Assembly (NCBI GenBank): GCA_963734125.1
Contig: CAVTGB010000018.1
Location: forward strand, 1-64,000
Length of the DNA stretch: 64,000 nt
Direction of reading: 5' to 3'
Source: DATARH01 sp963734125
GTDB taxonomy: Bacteria; Pseudomonadota; Alphaproteobacteria; ATCC43930; CGMCC-115725
Positions 7,685-16,584 of the stretch are shown in pieces. Below the pieces are notes generated by a model. That model was not told where the DNA came from and did not search any database. It was given only the letters and a program-made list of their open reading frames with translations. A program made the translations under genes and the position numbers. Positions within the stretch are counted from its first letter, which is position 1. Each line of letters opens with the position of its first letter.

Positions 7685-9010
7685 TCAGGGTCCGGGCGGC
7701 GGCTCGGTCAGCGAAGGCGGAAGCGGGGCGCCGGTCAGCGCCCGGAGGAAGGCGACGAGGTCGGCCCTTTCTGCCGGGCCCAATCGCGGGACGAGGTTGA
7801 GGGTGACGTCGCGCGCGCCGACGAGGCGGCCGCGGCTCGCCGCTGGACCTTGCGCATAAAACTCCAAGACTTGCGGCAGGGTGGCGAACCGCCCGTCATG
7901 CATGTAGGGCGCTGTCGTTGCGACGTTGCGCAAGCTCGGCGTTTTGAACGCGCCGAGCTGCGATCGCGGCGACGGCAGAAATTGGAGCCGGCGCTTGATA
8001 GTTTCGCTCGGTTCGTCGCTAAAGGGACCCGCCTTGTTGAAGATGTCGGCGCGCACCAGCGCGATCCCGGCCGCGCGGCCGAGATCGGGAACCTCTCCCG
8101 GTAGGAGCGGCAGGCCGAGATTGTGGAACTCTCCGTCACTGAAGGCCGGGCCGGTATGGCAGGCAGCGCAGTGGGCGGCGCCGACGAACAGCTTCAGCCC
8201 GCGCCTGGCCGCGGGCGAAAGCACCGCCTGTTTCCCCGGATCTCCGGTGCGCAGCCCTTCGACATAGGTGTCGAACGGCGAGGGGCCGCTGATGAGCCGG
8301 CGGACATAGGCTTCGATCGCCTTGCCCAGATTGCTGAACACGCGGTCGATCGCGGCGCGGTCGGCCGGTGTCATCGCCTCCCAGCTCCGGGCGAGTGGGG
8401 ACTGCGGGTCGGGATCTGGGCGCGCATGCGGCGGGAAGCGCGCCTCGTCGGCGAGCGGCGGCAGCTGGCCGAAGACCTGTCGATAGGCGACGGCGAGCGC
8501 CGGGTCAGCGGCGATCAGATGGGCGAGGTGCAGTCGGTCACCGCCGAGTTCGCGCGGCCCTTCCAGCGGCTGCAAGGCCTGCGACCACAGCGAATTGGCC
8601 CGGCCGTCCCAGAAAAACCAGCGATTGAACGCCGCGTTGAGGAGGCTCGGCGTATGTCGCCTGCCGGGGGCGAGCCCCTTTGCCACCGTCTGCCCGTCAG
8701 TGAAGCCGTGCGTCGGCTGGTGGCAGGTGGCGCAGGCGATTTCGCCGTTCGCGGAGAGCCTCGCGTCGAAGAACAGAAACTGGCCGAGGGAGGCGGCGCG
8801 GGCGCTGTTGGCAACAGCGTTGGTCGGCGCCGGCGGCGGCTCGCCCAAGGGCGAGCGGCGGTAGATCCTCGCCAGTTCGTCCGGCGTATAAAGGGCGCGG
8901 TCGTCACGCGGGATCGGCGTTGCGGCGCCGAGGATCGCGGTCAGGCCGGCCGCGGCGGCGAGGGCGCAGAGGGTGGTGCCGAGCTGGCGCTGCAGCGGGC
9001 GCAGGATCAT
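7685..9010 (-). CDS. Di-heme cytochrome c peroxidase / MauG-family protein
   Basis: Periplasmic di-heme enzyme of the CcpA/MauG superfamily. A signal peptide (LCALAAAAGLTAILGAA) precedes the mature part. Two heme-attachment motifs are visible: CATCH near residue 90 and CAACH near residue 280. A methionine-containing stretch TAPYMHDGRF matches the C-terminal distal region of the family. At 441 residues it is longer than classical CcpA (about 330), so it belongs rather with the MauG-like group of uncertain substrate. It lies downstream of, and co-oriented with, the nickel/cobalt transporter; the 5-base gap suggests co-transcription, though no functional link is obvious. Confidence 0.85.
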   Translation of the reverse strand: MILRPLQRQLGTTLCALAAAAGLTAILGAATPIPRDDRALYTPDELARIYRRSPLGEPPPAPTNAVANSARAASLGQFLFFDARLSANGEIACATCHQPTHGFTDGQTVAKGLAPGRRHTPSLLNAAFNRWFFWDGRANSLWSQALQPLEGPRELGGDRLHLAHLIAADPALAVAYRQVFGQLPPLADEARFPPHARPDPDPQSPLARSWEAMTPADRAAIDRVFSNLGKAIEAYVRRLISGPSPFDTYVEGLRTGDPGKQAVLSPAARRGLKLFVGAAHCAACHTGPAFSDGEFHNLGLPLLPGEVPDLGRAAGIALVRADIFNKAGPFSDEPSETIKRRLQFLPSPRSQLGAFKTPSLRNVATTAPYMHDGRFATLPQVLEFYAQGPAASRGRLVGARDVTLNLVPRLGPAERADLVAFLRALTGAPLPPSLTEPPPGP

Positions 9011-9015
9011 TCAAT

Positions 9016-10023
9016 TCAGGCGGAATCGATCTTATCGAATCCCATCAACCGATAAACCAGGATCGAGACGGCCCAGCTTGCGACAAAGAGGGCAATGATG
9101 ACATAGCCGAACATGCCGAGATTGTTGCTCGCGGCGTTAACCATGTTCCACGGCCCGCCGGATAGACCGATTTTGCCGGCGATGAGGCCGAGCGCTTCGA
9201 CCCCGCCGACCAGCGCGGCAACGATCACCGACATGCCGGTGATCGTCAGATTGTAATAGAGCTTGCGGATCGGGTTGACGAAGGCCCAGCCATAGGCGCC
9301 CACCATCACCACCCCGTCGGTGGTGTCGACCAGCGACATGCCCGCGGCGAACAAGGCCGGGAACACCATGATCGACCAGATCGGCAAGCCCTTCACGGCC
9401 TCGGCGGCGGCGATGCCGAGGAGGCCGACCTCGCTCGCCGTATCGAAGCCGAGCCCAAACAATAAGCCAAGCGGGTACATGTGCCAGCTTTGCGAGATCA
9501 ATCCGAACAGCCGGCGCAGCACCCGCGCGAGCAGGCCGCGGCGCGCGAGGAGGCCTTCTACTGCATCAGCGCGATAGGAGCCGCCGCGCCGCACCGTCGC
9601 GAACAGGCGGTAGATCCCGACCAGCAAGACGGCGTTGACCGCCGCGATTGCCAGCAGAAACGCCGCCGAAACCGCCGTGCCGATGGCGCCGCCGGCATCG
9701 ACGAGGGCGGGGTAGCGGTGCTGCAGCGTCGTCGCAGTCGCAGCAATCGCGGTCGCGGCGACGAGCACGATCGAGGAATGCCCCAGGGCAAAGAAAAAGC
9801 CGACCGCGACGGGGCGTTTGCCCTGCTGCATCAGCTTGCGCGTGACGTTGTCGATCGCCGCGATGTGGTCGGCATCGACGGCATGGCGCAGACCGAAGCC
9901 GTAGGCGAGGAGCGCCGTCCCGATCAGCGCCGGATGGTCGCGAAACGCCGCGAGGGCCCAGGCCCAGGCGAGCAGATTGGCGGCAAACAGGCCGACGTAG
10001 AGCGCACTTACCTTGCGGCGCAC
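9016..10023 (-). CDS. Nickel/cobalt transporter, NiCoT (HoxN/NixA) family
   Basis: Inner-membrane permease for Ni2+ and/or Co2+. The NiCoT signature RHAVDADHIAAIDN lies in the second transmembrane segment, followed by the related FALGHSSIV stretch, and LLFGLGFDTASEVGLL is the other conserved family motif. About eight hydrophobic segments are seen over 335 residues. No urease, hydrogenase or cobalamin genes are present in the window, so the metal cannot be chosen from context. It is separated from clpA by 37 bases on the same strand. Confidence 0.92.
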   Translation of the reverse strand: MRRKVSALYVGLFAANLLAWAWALAAFRDHPALIGTALLAYGFGLRHAVDADHIAAIDNVTRKLMQQGKRPVAVGFFFALGHSSIVLVAATAIAATATTLQHRYPALVDAGGAIGTAVSAAFLLAIAAVNAVLLVGIYRLFATVRRGGSYRADAVEGLLARRGLLARVLRRLFGLISQSWHMYPLGLLFGLGFDTASEVGLLGIAAAEAVKGLPIWSIMVFPALFAAGMSLVDTTDGVVMVGAYGWAFVNPIRKLYYNLTITGMSVIVAALVGGVEALGLIAGKIGLSGGPWNMVNAASNNLGMFGYVIIALFVASWAVSILVYRLMGFDKIDSA

Positions 10024-10060
10024 CGCATCGCCCTCGCAATAACGGCGCAGGCGGGTGGGC

Positions 10061-12379
10061 TTATTCGACCAGCTCGGCCTCTTTCGGGTCGAGCGGCGTT
10101 ACCGGTGGTGTCGGTGGTGGCCGTTCGATGTAAGTGAAGGCGAGCTTGTCGGCCTCCTTGTCGACCGACACCCGAACCACTCCGCCCTTTGCCAGGCTGC
10201 CGAACAGCAGTTCTTCGGCGAGCGGCTTCTTGATGTGCTCCTGGATGATGCGGGCGAGCGGGCGGGCGCCGAACAGCGGGTCGTAGCCCTTCATCGCCAG
10301 CCAGTCGCGGGCGCTCGCGTCCAATTCGATTGTGACGTTGCGGTCGGCGAGCTGCTCCTCGAGCTGCAGCACGAACTTGCCGACGACCCGGCCGATCGTC
10401 TCCGGCGCCAGCGCGGCGAACGAGATGATGGCGTCGAGCCGGTTGCGGAATTCCGGCGTGAACATCCGGGTGATCGCTTCCTCGTCGTGCCCGGTGCGAA
10501 TGCCGCTGCCGAACCCGATCGCCTGCTTCGCTAATTCGGCGGCGCCGGCGTTCGTCGTCATGATCAGGATGACGTTGCGGAAATCGACGGACTTCCCGTT
10601 ATGGTCGGTCAGCTTCCCGTAATCCATGATCTGGAGGAGGATGTTGAACAGGTCGGGATGGGCCTTTTCGATCTCGTCGAGCAAGAGGACGCTGTGCGGG
10701 TGCTGGTCGATCGCATCGGTTAGGAGGCCGCCCTGGTCGAAGCCGACATAGCCCGGCGGGGCGCCGATGAGACGCGAGACGGTGTGCCGCTCCATGTATT
10801 CCGACATGTCGAAGCGGGTGATCTCGATCCCCATCGTACGCGCGAGCTGGCGGGCGACCTCGGTCTTGCCGACCCCGGTCGGGCCCGAGAACAGATAGGA
10901 GCCGATCGGCTTTTCCTGGTCGCGCAGCCCGGCGCGGGAAAGCTTGATCGCCGAGACCAGCGCCTCGATCGCGGGGTTTTGGCCGAACACCATAGTCTTC
11001 AAGTCGCGATCGAGGTTTTTCAGCACTTCGCGGTCGTCGCGCGAGACGCTCTTTGGCGGGATCCGCGCCATCGTCGCGATGCAGGCCTCGACCTCCTTCG
11101 CGGTGATCGTCTTGCGGCGACGGTTTTCCGGCAGAAGCATCTGCGCCGCACCGGTTTCGTCGATGACGTCGATTGCCTTGTCCGGCAGCTTCCGGTCGCC
11201 GATGTAACGATGCGACAGCTCGACCGCGGCCTTGATCGCATCGGCAGTGTAGCGGACCTTGTGGTGGCGCTCGTAATAGGGCTTGAGGCCGCGCAGGATC
11301 TTGATCGAATCCGCGATCGACGGCTCGTTGACGTCGATCTTCTGGAAGCGACGGACAAGGGCCCGGTCCTTCTCGAAATAATTGCGGTATTCCTTGTAGG
11401 TCGTCGAGCCGATGCAGCGGATGACGCCGCCGGCCAGCGCCGGCTTTAGGAGGTTGGAGGCGTCCATCGCTCCGCCCGAGGTTGCGCCGGCGCCGATCAC
11501 GGTGTGGATCTCGTCGATAAAGAGGATCGTGCCGGGCTGGGCTTCGAGCTCGGCCAAGACGGCCTTCAACCGCTCCTCGAAATCGCCGCGGTAGCGCGTG
11601 CCGGCCAACAAGGCTCCCATGTCGAGCGCGTAGATCGTCGCGTTGACGAGCACCTCGGGGACTTCGCGCTGGACGATGCGGCGGGCGAGCCCCTCGGCGA
11701 TCGCGGTCTTGCCGACCCCCGGGTCGCCGACATAAAGCGGGTTGTTCTTGGCCCGTCGGCATAGGATCTGGATCGTCCGGTCAACTTCGGCCTCGCGTCC
11801 GATCAAGGGATCGATCTTGCCGCCCTTCGCCTTCTTGTTGAGATTGACGCAATAGGCGTCGAGCGCATCGTGGCTGCGCTTTTGCCCCTTCTCCCCGCGC
11901 TCCTCCTCTTCGGCGCCCTGGACGCGGCGCGTTTCCGAGCGGCCAGGCGCCTTGGCGATGCCGTGCGAGATGTAGTTGACCGCATCGAAGCGGGTCATGT
12001 CCTGCTCCTGCAGGAAGTAGACCGCATGGCTCTCGCGCTCGGCGAACATCGCAACGAGCACATTAGCGCCGGTCACCTCCTCGCGTCCCGAGGATTGGAC
12101 GTGGATCGCGGCGCGCTGCAGCACGCGCTGGAAGCTCGCGGTCGGCTTGGCGTCGTCGCTGTGGTTCGAGACGAGGTTGGTCAACTCGTTATCAACGTAA
12201 GTCAGGACCTCGCGGCGCAAGCGATCGAGATCGACGCTGCACGCGCGCAGCACGGCGATCGCATCCTGATCCTCGGTCAGGGCCAAGAGCAGGTGTTCGA
12301 GCGTGGCATATTCGTGCCGCCGCTCATTCGCTTGGGCGAGCGCCCGGTGTAGAGATTTCTCGAGATTGCGTGACAGCAC
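10061..12379 (-). CDS. clpA: ATP-dependent Clp protease ATP-binding subunit ClpA
   Basis: AAA+ unfoldase that feeds substrates into ClpP. The 772-residue protein has an N-domain (LEKSLHRALAQANERRHEYATLEHLLL), a first ATPase module with Walker A GDPGVGKT, and a second with GPTGVGKT and the Walker B context VLLLDEIEKAH. There is no long coiled-coil middle domain, which separates ClpA from ClpB. A short charged insert lies between the N-domain and first ATPase module. clpS is 27 bases upstream on the same strand, giving the usual clpS-clpA operon. Confidence 0.97.
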   Translation of the reverse strand: MLSRNLEKSLHRALAQANERRHEYATLEHLLLALTEDQDAIAVLRACSVDLDRLRREVLTYVDNELTNLVSNHSDDAKPTASFQRVLQRAAIHVQSSGREEVTGANVLVAMFAERESHAVYFLQEQDMTRFDAVNYISHGIAKAPGRSETRRVQGAEEEERGEKGQKRSHDALDAYCVNLNKKAKGGKIDPLIGREAEVDRTIQILCRRAKNNPLYVGDPGVGKTAIAEGLARRIVQREVPEVLVNATIYALDMGALLAGTRYRGDFEERLKAVLAELEAQPGTILFIDEIHTVIGAGATSGGAMDASNLLKPALAGGVIRCIGSTTYKEYRNYFEKDRALVRRFQKIDVNEPSIADSIKILRGLKPYYERHHKVRYTADAIKAAVELSHRYIGDRKLPDKAIDVIDETGAAQMLLPENRRRKTITAKEVEACIATMARIPPKSVSRDDREVLKNLDRDLKTMVFGQNPAIEALVSAIKLSRAGLRDQEKPIGSYLFSGPTGVGKTEVARQLARTMGIEITRFDMSEYMERHTVSRLIGAPPGYVGFDQGGLLTDAIDQHPHSVLLLDEIEKAHPDLFNILLQIMDYGKLTDHNGKSVDFRNVILIMTTNAGAAELAKQAIGFGSGIRTGHDEEAITRMFTPEFRNRLDAIISFAALAPETIGRVVGKFVLQLEEQLADRNVTIELDASARDWLAMKGYDPLFGARPLARIIQEHIKKPLAEELLFGSLAKGGVVRVSVDKEADKLAFTYIERPPPTPPVTPLDPKEAELVE

Positions 12380-12406
12380 GGCCGCTCCCTTTCTGGCGAT
12401 GCGAGC

Positions 12407-12733
12407 CTAGTCCTTTTCCAAGGTGCATTGCAGCGGATGTTGGTGCTGCCGGGCAAAATCCATCACCTGCGTCACTTTGGTCTCGGCGACCTCGTAGGTA
12501 AAGACGCCGCAGATGCCGACGCCGCGGCGATGCACGTGCAGCATGATGCGGGTCGCTTCCTGGCGGCTCTTGGCAAAAAACCGCTCGAGGATGTGCACGA
12601 CGAACTCCATCGGCGTGTAGTCGTCGTTCAGCATCAAGACCTTGTACATCGACGGCTTTTTCGTCTTCGGCTTGGCCTTGACGATAACGCCGGTGCCGGG
12701 TCCTTCCTCGCCGCGTTTTCCGTTGTCGCTCAT
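12407..12733 (-). CDS. clpS: ATP-dependent Clp protease adaptor ClpS
   Basis: Adaptor that binds the ClpA N-domain and delivers N-degron proteins. The core VLMLNDDYTPMEFVVHILERFF carries the NDDYTPMEFV signature, and HVHRRGVGICGVFTYEVAETK is the second conserved block. The start MSDNGKRGEEG at 12733 gives 108 residues with a flexible charged N-terminal tail, which is the normal design. It precedes clpA in the same orientation and is probably co-transcribed with it. Confidence 0.96.
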   Translation of the reverse strand: MSDNGKRGEEGPGTGVIVKAKPKTKKPSMYKVLMLNDDYTPMEFVVHILERFFAKSRQEATRIMLHVHRRGVGICGVFTYEVAETKVTQVMDFARQHQHPLQCTLEKD

Positions 12734-12862
12734 GTCGAACCGAGCCGATGGCGGTAAAGCTTTCGCATGATATTGGCTTTGTCCCCCGATGGGAAAGCCT
12801 CTTCCTGGCGCTGCGCGCTGTTGCCCGGCATGTCCCCCTTGCATGAGAACGGCCGCATGCGC

Positions 12863-13852
12863 TCATTCGCTGCGGTAGGGCCGGGCGAGGAGCGCCTCGA
12901 TCATTATATCAATTGCCATCGCGCGATGCAGCACGCCATCGACCGCCGCGCTGATCGGCAGCTCGATTCCGAGCCGCGCCGCCAAGCGCGCCACCGCCGC
13001 GGCCGTCGCGATGCCTTCGACGACGGAGCGCTGTCCGGCGAGCGCGCGAGCGAGAGTGGCGCCGCGACCCAGCGCCAGCCCGAGCGCGTAATTGCGCGAC
13101 TGCCCGGCGGTGCAGGTCAGCACCAGATCGCCCAGGCCCGAGAGACCGCGAAAGGTTTCCGCATCGGCCCCCTTGGCGAGCCCCAGACGAACCATCTCGG
13201 CAAGGCCGCGGGTGATGAGGGCGGCGCGCGCGTTGTCGCCCAGACCGCGCCCCTCGATGATCCCGCAGGCGATCGCCAGCACGTTCTTCACCGCACCGCC
13301 GATCTCCGCGCCGATCGGGTCCGTCGACAGATAGGGCCGGAACCGCGCGCTGCCGAGGGCTGTCACAAAGGCGCGCGCGAGGGCGGGGTCGCGGCTGGCG
13401 ATGGTCACGGCAGTCGGGAGGCCCTTCGCCACCTCGGCTGCGAAGCTCGGGCCTGAAAGGACCGCAACGGGAGCCTCCGGGACAATCTCGCCGGCGATTC
13501 CCGACATTGTTTGTAACGATCCGGTCTCGATCCCCTTGGCGCAGAGCAGGACCGGCAGGCCCGACGGCATCAGCGGTGCCAGCATCACCAGGGCGCCACG
13601 CAGGAATTGTGCCGGGACGACGATCAGCGCCGCGTCGGCGCCGGCAATCGCGGCTGCGGCGTCGGTGGTGGCAATGATCGCCCGGTCGAGCGCGATCCCC
13701 GGCAGGAAGAGCGGGTTTTCATGCCGCTGGTTGATCGCGGCGACGACATTGGGGTCGCGCGCCCACAAGACGACCCCGGCGCCGGCGCGCGCGGCGGCCG
13801 ACGCCAGCGCGCTCCCCCAGGCCCCGCCGCCGATGACCGCCAGCCGCTTCAC
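12863..13852 (-). CDS. gpsA: Glycerol-3-phosphate dehydrogenase [NAD(P)+] GpsA
   Basis: Makes sn-glycerol-3-phosphate from dihydroxyacetone phosphate for phospholipid synthesis. The Rossmann start KRLAVIGGGAWGSALA is complete; the catalytic Lys lies in IGGAVKNVLAIACG, and LSGLGDLVLTCT is a family stretch. The frame has a GTG start at 13852 that overlaps the tsaD stop (GTGA), so the two are translationally coupled. The same frame is open far upstream, but only this start gives the normal length of 329 residues. Confidence 0.95.
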   Translation of the reverse strand: MKRLAVIGGGAWGSALASAAARAGAGVVLWARDPNVVAAINQRHENPLFLPGIALDRAIIATTDAAAAIAGADAALIVVPAQFLRGALVMLAPLMPSGLPVLLCAKGIETGSLQTMSGIAGEIVPEAPVAVLSGPSFAAEVAKGLPTAVTIASRDPALARAFVTALGSARFRPYLSTDPIGAEIGGAVKNVLAIACGIIEGRGLGDNARAALITRGLAEMVRLGLAKGADAETFRGLSGLGDLVLTCTAGQSRNYALGLALGRGATLARALAGQRSVVEGIATAAAVARLAARLGIELPISAAVDGVLHRAMAIDIMIEALLARPYRSE

Positions 13853-14916
13853 CGCATTGTCGGGCGCGCGGTGTCGTCGAGCGGCCAGCGCGGGCGTACC
13901 GGGGCGTCGAGCCCGTCGACCAGACCGAGGCGGAGTCGTTCCAGCCCGGCCCACGCGATCATCGCGCCGTTGTCGGTGCATAGCTCGACAGACGGTGCAA
14001 CAAAGTTGAGGCTCGCCGACGCCGCCAGCGCCTCCAAGCGCTCCCGAAGCCGCAGATTGGCGGCAACCCCGCCGGCGGCGACGAGGGTGGTGCCTGAGGG
14101 GTGGTGGCGGCGAAACCAGTGAACCGCGTTTGCCGTGCGATCGACCAGCGAATCGCAGATCGCCAGCTCGATTGCCATGGCAAGGTCGGCGACATCCTGC
14201 GGGCCGAGCGGCCCGGCCCGCGCATCCATATCGCCGACGATATGGCGCACCGCGGTCTTCAGCCCGGAGAACGAGAAATCGTACCCCTCCCGACCCTTGA
14301 GCGGCCGGGGCAACGCGAACCGGCCGGGATTCCCCTCGCGCGCCGCACGCTCGATCGCCGGTCCGCCGGGATAGCCGAGCCCTAACAGTTTGGCACTTTT
14401 GTCGAAGGCCTCGCCGGCGGCATCGTCGCGGCTGGCGCCGAGCTGGCGGTAGCGGCCGACCCCGGCGCACACCAAGAGCTCGGTGTGGCCGCCGGAGACG
14501 AGCAGCAAGAGATAGGGAAACGCTACATCCTGCGACAGCCGGGCGGCGAGCGCATGGGCTTCCAGATGATTGACCGCGATAAACGGCTTCGTGGCCGCCC
14601 AGGCGATGCCCTTTGCCGCCATCGAGCCGACGATCAGCCCGCCGATAAGGCCGGGCCCGGCCGCCGCCGCCACGCCATCGAGCTGATCGATGCGGAGTTC
14701 GGCTTCAGCGAGCGCCCGCTTGACGAGCCCGGCGATATGGTCCAAATGCGCCCGCGCGGCAATCTCCGGCACGACCCCGCCATAGGGCCGGTGCTCCGCC
14801 AATTGGGAATGGATCAGATTGGCCCGGATCAGCGGGCCGGGGTGGTCGCCGACCACCGCGACCGCGGTCTCGTCGCAGCTCGTCTCGATCCCGAGAACGG
14901 TCAGGCCCTTAGTCAT
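13849..14916 (-). CDS. tsaD: tRNA N6-adenosine threonylcarbamoyltransferase TsaD
   Basis: Transfers threonylcarbamoyl to A37 of tRNAs reading ANN codons, together with TsaB and TsaE. The ASKHA-fold protein starts TVLGIETSCDETAVAVV; the metal-binding histidines lie in NHLEAHALAARL; the C-terminal SVELCTDNGAMIAWAG is another family block. It has 355 residues. The arrangement tsaD-gpsA with a 4-base overlap is frequent in Alphaproteobacteria. Confidence 0.97.
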   Translation of the reverse strand: MTKGLTVLGIETSCDETAVAVVGDHPGPLIRANLIHSQLAEHRPYGGVVPEIAARAHLDHIAGLVKRALAEAELRIDQLDGVAAAAGPGLIGGLIVGSMAAKGIAWAATKPFIAVNHLEAHALAARLSQDVAFPYLLLLVSGGHTELLVCAGVGRYRQLGASRDDAAGEAFDKSAKLLGLGYPGGPAIERAAREGNPGRFALPRPLKGREGYDFSFSGLKTAVRHIVGDMDARAGPLGPQDVADLAMAIELAICDSLVDRTANAVHWFRRHHPSGTTLVAAGGVAANLRLRERLEALAASASLNFVAPSVELCTDNGAMIAWAGLERLRLGLVDGLDAPVRPRWPLDDTARPTMR

Positions 14917-14974
14917 AAAAGAGAAATGGCCGTGGCGAGCGATGCCTGCAAGCGCCGTTCAGCGGCTCCCGTGT

Positions 14975-15008
14975 CGTTGTCATCCCGGCGAACGCCGGGA
15001 TGACAACG
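14975..15008. repeat. Perfect 16-bp palindromic repeat, possibly also a terminator
   Basis: CGTTGTCATCCCGGCG (14975-14990) pairs perfectly with 14993-15008 around a 2-base AA spacer. The ATCCCGGCGAACGCCGGGAT core is a common interspersed palindrome type in alphaproteobacterial genomes (family knowledge). It sits just after the stop of the spoVR gene on the minus strand and before tsaD, so it may end the yeaG-yeaH-spoVR transcript, but no T-run follows. Confidence 0.75.
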
Positions 15009-15020
15009 AAAGGAAGAGGC

Positions 15021-16577
15021 CTACTTCCCCTCGGGCCCGGTTTCGTAGGTCTTCAGGGTCTTGTCGGTGGCGGCCTCGATTTCGAGGAGCTTGACCGCAT
15101 AGCCCCAGAGCTGGGCGGCATAGCGCAGCACCGAGCGGCAGGTCTTTTCCTCGAGCAAGACGCCGTCATGGACGTAATGGGCGAGGACGAGGCAACGGTC
15201 GCCGGTCAGATCGACATCGACCACCTGGATATCCGGCTCGCGCCGCGACAGATCGTATTGCTGGGACAAGGCGCTGCGGATGCGGCGATAGCCGAGCTCG
15301 TCATGGATCGCATCGACCCGGAGCGAGGGTTTGCTGCTGTCGTCGGCGATCTGGAACAGGCGGAATTGGCGGATCACCGCCGGGCTCAGATATTGCAGGA
15401 TGAAGCTCTCGTCGCGGTAATTGGCCCAGGCGTGGCGAAGCACGCCGTAGGGATCGCCGCAGCCGGCGATTTCGGGGAAGAACTCGCGATCCTCCTCCTT
15501 CGGGTCCTGGCAGATGCGCTTGATATCGCTCATCATCGCAAAGCCGAGGGCGTAGGGGTTGAGGCCGCTGAAGCGCGGATCGTCGAAGCCCGGCTGAAAC
15601 ACGACGCTCGAATGCGAGTGGAGGAATTCGAGCATCGAGCCCTCGGTAATGAGGCCCTTGTCGTGCAGCCGGTTCATGATCTCGTAGTGGACGAAGGTGG
15701 CGCAGCCTTCGTTCATCATCATCAGCTGCTTTTGCGGATAGAAGTACTGGGCGACGTTGCGCACGATGCGGATCAGCTCGCGCTGCCATTCCTTCAGCCG
15801 CGGGGCACGTTTTTCGATGAAATAGAGCAGGTTCTCCTCAGGCAGACCGAGCTTGCCGCGGACCTCTTCCTGCGGCTCTTCTGTCTCGTTCGCATCGTCC
15901 TCGTCCTTTTCGAGGGTCGGGACCGTGCGCCACAAATCGTTGTAGGTCGCCTCCTCATGGGCGCGGCGGTCTTCGATCCGCTGGCGCTCTTCGGCGAGAT
16001 TGGGCTTTGAGCGATGGGCGTAGCGGTTGACGCCGTGCTCCTTAAGGGCATGCGCGGCGTCAAGCACCCGTTCGACCGCGTCCAGCCCGTACTTCTCTTC
16101 GCATTTCGCCACATAGTCGCGGGCAAAGCTGAGGTAATCGAGGATCCCGCCGGCATCGGTCCACTGCCGGAACAGATAGTTGTTTTTGAAGAAATGGTTG
16201 TGGCCGATCGCGGCATGCGCCATGACGAGGGTCTGCATCGTCATGGAATTCTCTTCCATGATGTAGCAGATGACCGGGTTGGAGTTGATCACGATCTCGT
16301 AGGCGAGACCCTGCAAGCCCTTGCGGTAGAGCGTCTCGTGATAGGCAAAGCGCTTGCCGAAGCTCCAGTGGCGGTACATCAGCGGCAAGCCGACCGCGGC
16401 GTAGGAATCGAGCATCTGCTCGGAGGTAATGACCTCGATCTGCACCGGGTAGATGTCGAGCCCGAGTTCCTCGAACGCGATCTGCTCGATCGCGTCATAG
16501 GTTCGGCGCAACGACGCGTAATCCCAATTGGGACCGGTGAACAGCGGCATGTCCGCCCTAAGCTGTGCAACGTCCAT
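15021..16577 (-). CDS. SpoVR family protein (YcgB-like)
   Basis: Third gene of the conserved yeaG-yeaH-spoVR stress operon. The protein of about 518 residues reads TGPNWDYASLRRTYDAIEQI at its start and contains the family blocks ENSMTMQTLVMAHAAIGHNHFF and LMMMNEGCATFVHYEI (a zinc-protease-like HxxxH/MNEGCATF context). Its biochemical role is not established. ATG 16577 was chosen; a GTG at 16592 would overlap the yeaH stop and add five residues. It is followed by a palindromic repeat that may act as terminator. Confidence 0.9.
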   Translation of the reverse strand: MDVAQLRADMPLFTGPNWDYASLRRTYDAIEQIAFEELGLDIYPVQIEVITSEQMLDSYAAVGLPLMYRHWSFGKRFAYHETLYRKGLQGLAYEIVINSNPVICYIMEENSMTMQTLVMAHAAIGHNHFFKNNYLFRQWTDAGGILDYLSFARDYVAKCEEKYGLDAVERVLDAAHALKEHGVNRYAHRSKPNLAEERQRIEDRRAHEEATYNDLWRTVPTLEKDEDDANETEEPQEEVRGKLGLPEENLLYFIEKRAPRLKEWQRELIRIVRNVAQYFYPQKQLMMMNEGCATFVHYEIMNRLHDKGLITEGSMLEFLHSHSSVVFQPGFDDPRFSGLNPYALGFAMMSDIKRICQDPKEEDREFFPEIAGCGDPYGVLRHAWANYRDESFILQYLSPAVIRQFRLFQIADDSSKPSLRVDAIHDELGYRRIRSALSQQYDLSRREPDIQVVDVDLTGDRCLVLAHYVHDGVLLEEKTCRSVLRYAAQLWGYAVKLLEIEAATDKTLKTYETGPEGK

Positions 16578-16584
16578 ACGCCTG

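Noticed and set aside
7685..10023. Peroxidase and nickel/cobalt transporter as a metal-dependent redox system
   Set aside because: Only adjacency supports a link; the peroxidase uses heme iron and no nickel enzyme lies in the window.
15000..16010. 336-codon plus-strand open frame opposite spoVR
   Set aside because: Shadow of the SpoVR gene; no motif, no ribosome binding site, wrong strand for the operon.
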